Assembly: GCF_025399195.1 (NCBI RefSeq)
Contig: NW_026252174.1
Location: 1 to 60,906 of the forward strand
Length of the DNA: 60,906 nt
Direction of reading: 5' to 3'
From: Umbelopsis ramanniana AG
Lineage: Eukaryota > Mucoromycota > Umbelopsidomycetes > Umbelopsidales > Umbelopsidaceae
In this document: positions 59,593 to 60,906 of the stretch, in pieces
How positions within the stretch are numbered: position 1 is the stretch's first letter
How the letters are laid out: each line of letters starts with the position of its first letter
Translations under genes and position numbers: made by a program
The notes under the pieces: generated by a model
What the model was told of the DNA's origin: nothing
What the model saw: the letters and a program-made list of their open reading frames with translations, nothing else
The model's database searches: none

Positions 59593-60870
59593 ATGCCCTA
59601 CACTGCGTCGCAAACCCTTGTTATCAATGCATCACCGACGCCATCCGTCCAGCCGCCGCCGCTTAGCTCGACCGTCCCTCGACATTGGGCCAACCATCGA
59701 CGTGTTTCCCTGAAGAAAGGGTCAAGCGATACCGCTGCACATGGCCCATCGTCTAAGCTGTCCAACAAACCATCCTCCGAGCTATATCTCAACCTGGACA
59801 CTTGTACTTCACCTATGGTACGAAAGAAAAGTGGTGAAATTGTCAAATCTTCCCTCAAGTGCAAATCTGCACCTACCACTCCGACGTGTCCAAAATTTGT
59901 CCACTTCAATGCTGAACTGGAGCACGTGCGTCTCTTCCTCAAGGGCCAAACCCCCACGGCTGTTCACGGTGATCCTCCGGAAGTAGAGAACGACGACGAT
60001 GATGATGATGATGAGGAGGATGTCGGTGGTATCATGATTAAATCAAAACGTTTGGAGATCAAGTGTTCAAATTGGCCAGTTCCTTCATCATCTCTTATGG
60101 CTAAAATGGTGTCCGTGGAATCCATCAAACTGGCGCAAGATCAGAAATCCTTGGTTGGAAGTTGTCAAGTGGCCAACATCTCATTTCACAAACAGGTCCT
60201 TGTTCGATACTCGTTCAATTACTGGCAAGATACCCACGAGGTGGAAGCTTCTTATCGTGAACCCTGCGCATCGGGGGATGCCAGTAACTCAGCGCTGGAT
60301 CGGTTCATGTTCAATCTTCCCATCCACGCCAATCAAACCTTGTTTCTCTGTGTCAAGTACACAGTCAATGACCGCGAATTCTGGGATAACAATGAAGGTC
60401 GTAACTATCAAGTGGATGTAACCACTGCCGCCAATAAGAAACAGCGTCGCAGACAACCGGTATCGGATGAATTACCTATCAGATCGTCTTCCCCCATGGA
60501 TTTTGGAACATCGCCTCCCACTGTATCCATCAGTGAAAATAAGAACAAAATGTGGAACCGATACGATTTTGGCGCATCCTTGTCAGCTGCTAAACGAACG
60601 AACGCTCCCACTTACAAGCGTGTACAATCGTTCCCATCCTACTTTTCCGATGTTACTCAAATGGATGATATGATGAAACAACCGCCAGTTCAAGTAACCT
60701 CCTACAGAGACAATACCACGTCTGCCCCCATTGCTATACCTCGTCCTGCTCCCGGAACGCCCAGTTACTTTGATCTTGTCAATAAGTATTGCTTCTACGG
60801 CAATGAACACAATTCATCTATCTATTCCACATCCCCTAGCTACTCTTCCTCCCCGGCTATCCGTGGCTAG
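59593..60870 (+). CDS. Gac1/Pig-like PP1 regulatory subunit with CBM21
   Basis: One uninterrupted frame of 425 residues, starting at the first ATG (MPYTASQTLV) downstream of a TATA box. The segment VRKKSGEIVKSSLKCKS (about 76-92) and the PP1-docking RVxF motif KFVHF (Lys101-Phe105), followed by ELEHVRLFLKGQTP, are the signature of glycogen-targeting subunits of protein phosphatase 1 (yeast Gac1, Pig1, Pig2; animal PPP1R3). A run of Asp/Glu precedes the CBM21 carbohydrate-binding domain (about 168-277): VSVESIKLAQDQKSLVGSCQV, VRYSFNYWQDTHEV, LFLCVKYTVNDREFWDNN. The rest is Ser/Pro-rich. The protein should bring PP1 to glycogen to activate glycogen synthase. The stop (60868-60870) is inside the window. 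Confidence 0.92.
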   Translation: MPYTASQTLVINASPTPSVQPPPLSSTVPRHWANHRRVSLKKGSSDTAAHGPSSKLSNKPSSELYLNLDTCTSPMVRKKSGEIVKSSLKCKSAPTTPTCPKFVHFNAELEHVRLFLKGQTPTAVHGDPPEVENDDDDDDDEEDVGGIMIKSKRLEIKCSNWPVPSSSLMAKMVSVESIKLAQDQKSLVGSCQVANISFHKQVLVRYSFNYWQDTHEVEASYREPCASGDASNSALDRFMFNLPIHANQTLFLCVKYTVNDREFWDNNEGRNYQVDVTTAANKKQRRRQPVSDELPIRSSSPMDFGTSPPTVSISENKNKMWNRYDFGASLSAAKRTNAPTYKRVQSFPSYFSDVTQMDDMMKQPPVQVTSYRDNTTSAPIAIPRPAPGTPSYFDLVNKYCFYGNEHNSSIYSTSPSYSSSPAIRG

Positions 60871-60906
60871 AACCTTTGCTTCAGGGCAGCAGCAGCAGTT
60901 TTGGTA

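Overview
The window looks like nuclear DNA of an early-diverging filamentous fungus, most likely Mucoromycota (Mucorales-like). The reasons are many short GT-AG introns (about 50-140 bp), close gene spacing on both strands, A/T-rich spacers, and the gene set: Skt5/Chs4-like SEL1 proteins, a histidine kinase with two kinase modules, Kin4-type kinase, Ish1/Msc1-like protein, TALE homeobox, and a Gac1-type PP1 subunit. No species is claimed. All exon coordinates were read by eye; each multi-exon model closes in frame, but none is backed by transcripts.

Left end (1 to about 6,000) is repeat-rich and has no intact host gene. It holds a 56-bp satellite, a 93-bp satellite, a 5'-truncated and frameshifted non-LTR retrotransposon (reverse transcriptase), and a broken Fanzor/TnpB-like RNA-guided nuclease gene. 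Two related motifs of about 60 bp lie at the two ends of the satellite/retrotransposon block.

6,000-16,000: an orphan acidic protein (+), the translation factor Tma20/MCTS1 (-), a gene-free stretch of 2.4 kb, a NagD-like HAD phosphatase (+), and autophagy protein Atg14 (-).

15,500-29,000: a coiled-coil protein, a disordered protein, the chitin-synthase regulator Skt5/Chs4, a very acidic type I membrane protein with a 13-nt microexon, an M6P-receptor-homology/Atg27-like membrane protein and histone H2A.Z (all -), then a secreted-pathway Ish1/Msc1-like protein ending in KDEL (+).

29,000-41,000: a Kin4-like kinase (-) facing a 16-exon, 1,616-residue dual hybrid histidine kinase (+), then the BuGZ/ZNF207-like spindle zinc-finger protein (-).

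41,000-61,000: spacers with two further tandem repeats, a 90-residue orphan (+), a DHA2-type MFS transporter (-), a 255-residue protein with a nuclease-like motif layout (-), an 898-residue disordered protein with a small helical domain at each end (-), coronin (+), a PAQR/Izh receptor (-), a TALE homeobox factor (+), and a Gac1-like PP1/CBM21 glycogen-targeting subunit (+).

There are no operons. Several genes bear on signalling, the cell wall and membrane traffic (Kin4, histidine kinase, Skt5, coronin, Atg14, MRH/Atg27), but their proximity is not evidence of shared function. The most unusual items are the Fanzor relic, the dual histidine kinase with a pseudo-receiver, the acidic membrane protein, the Ish1-like KDEL protein, and the alternating ~147-bp repeat array.
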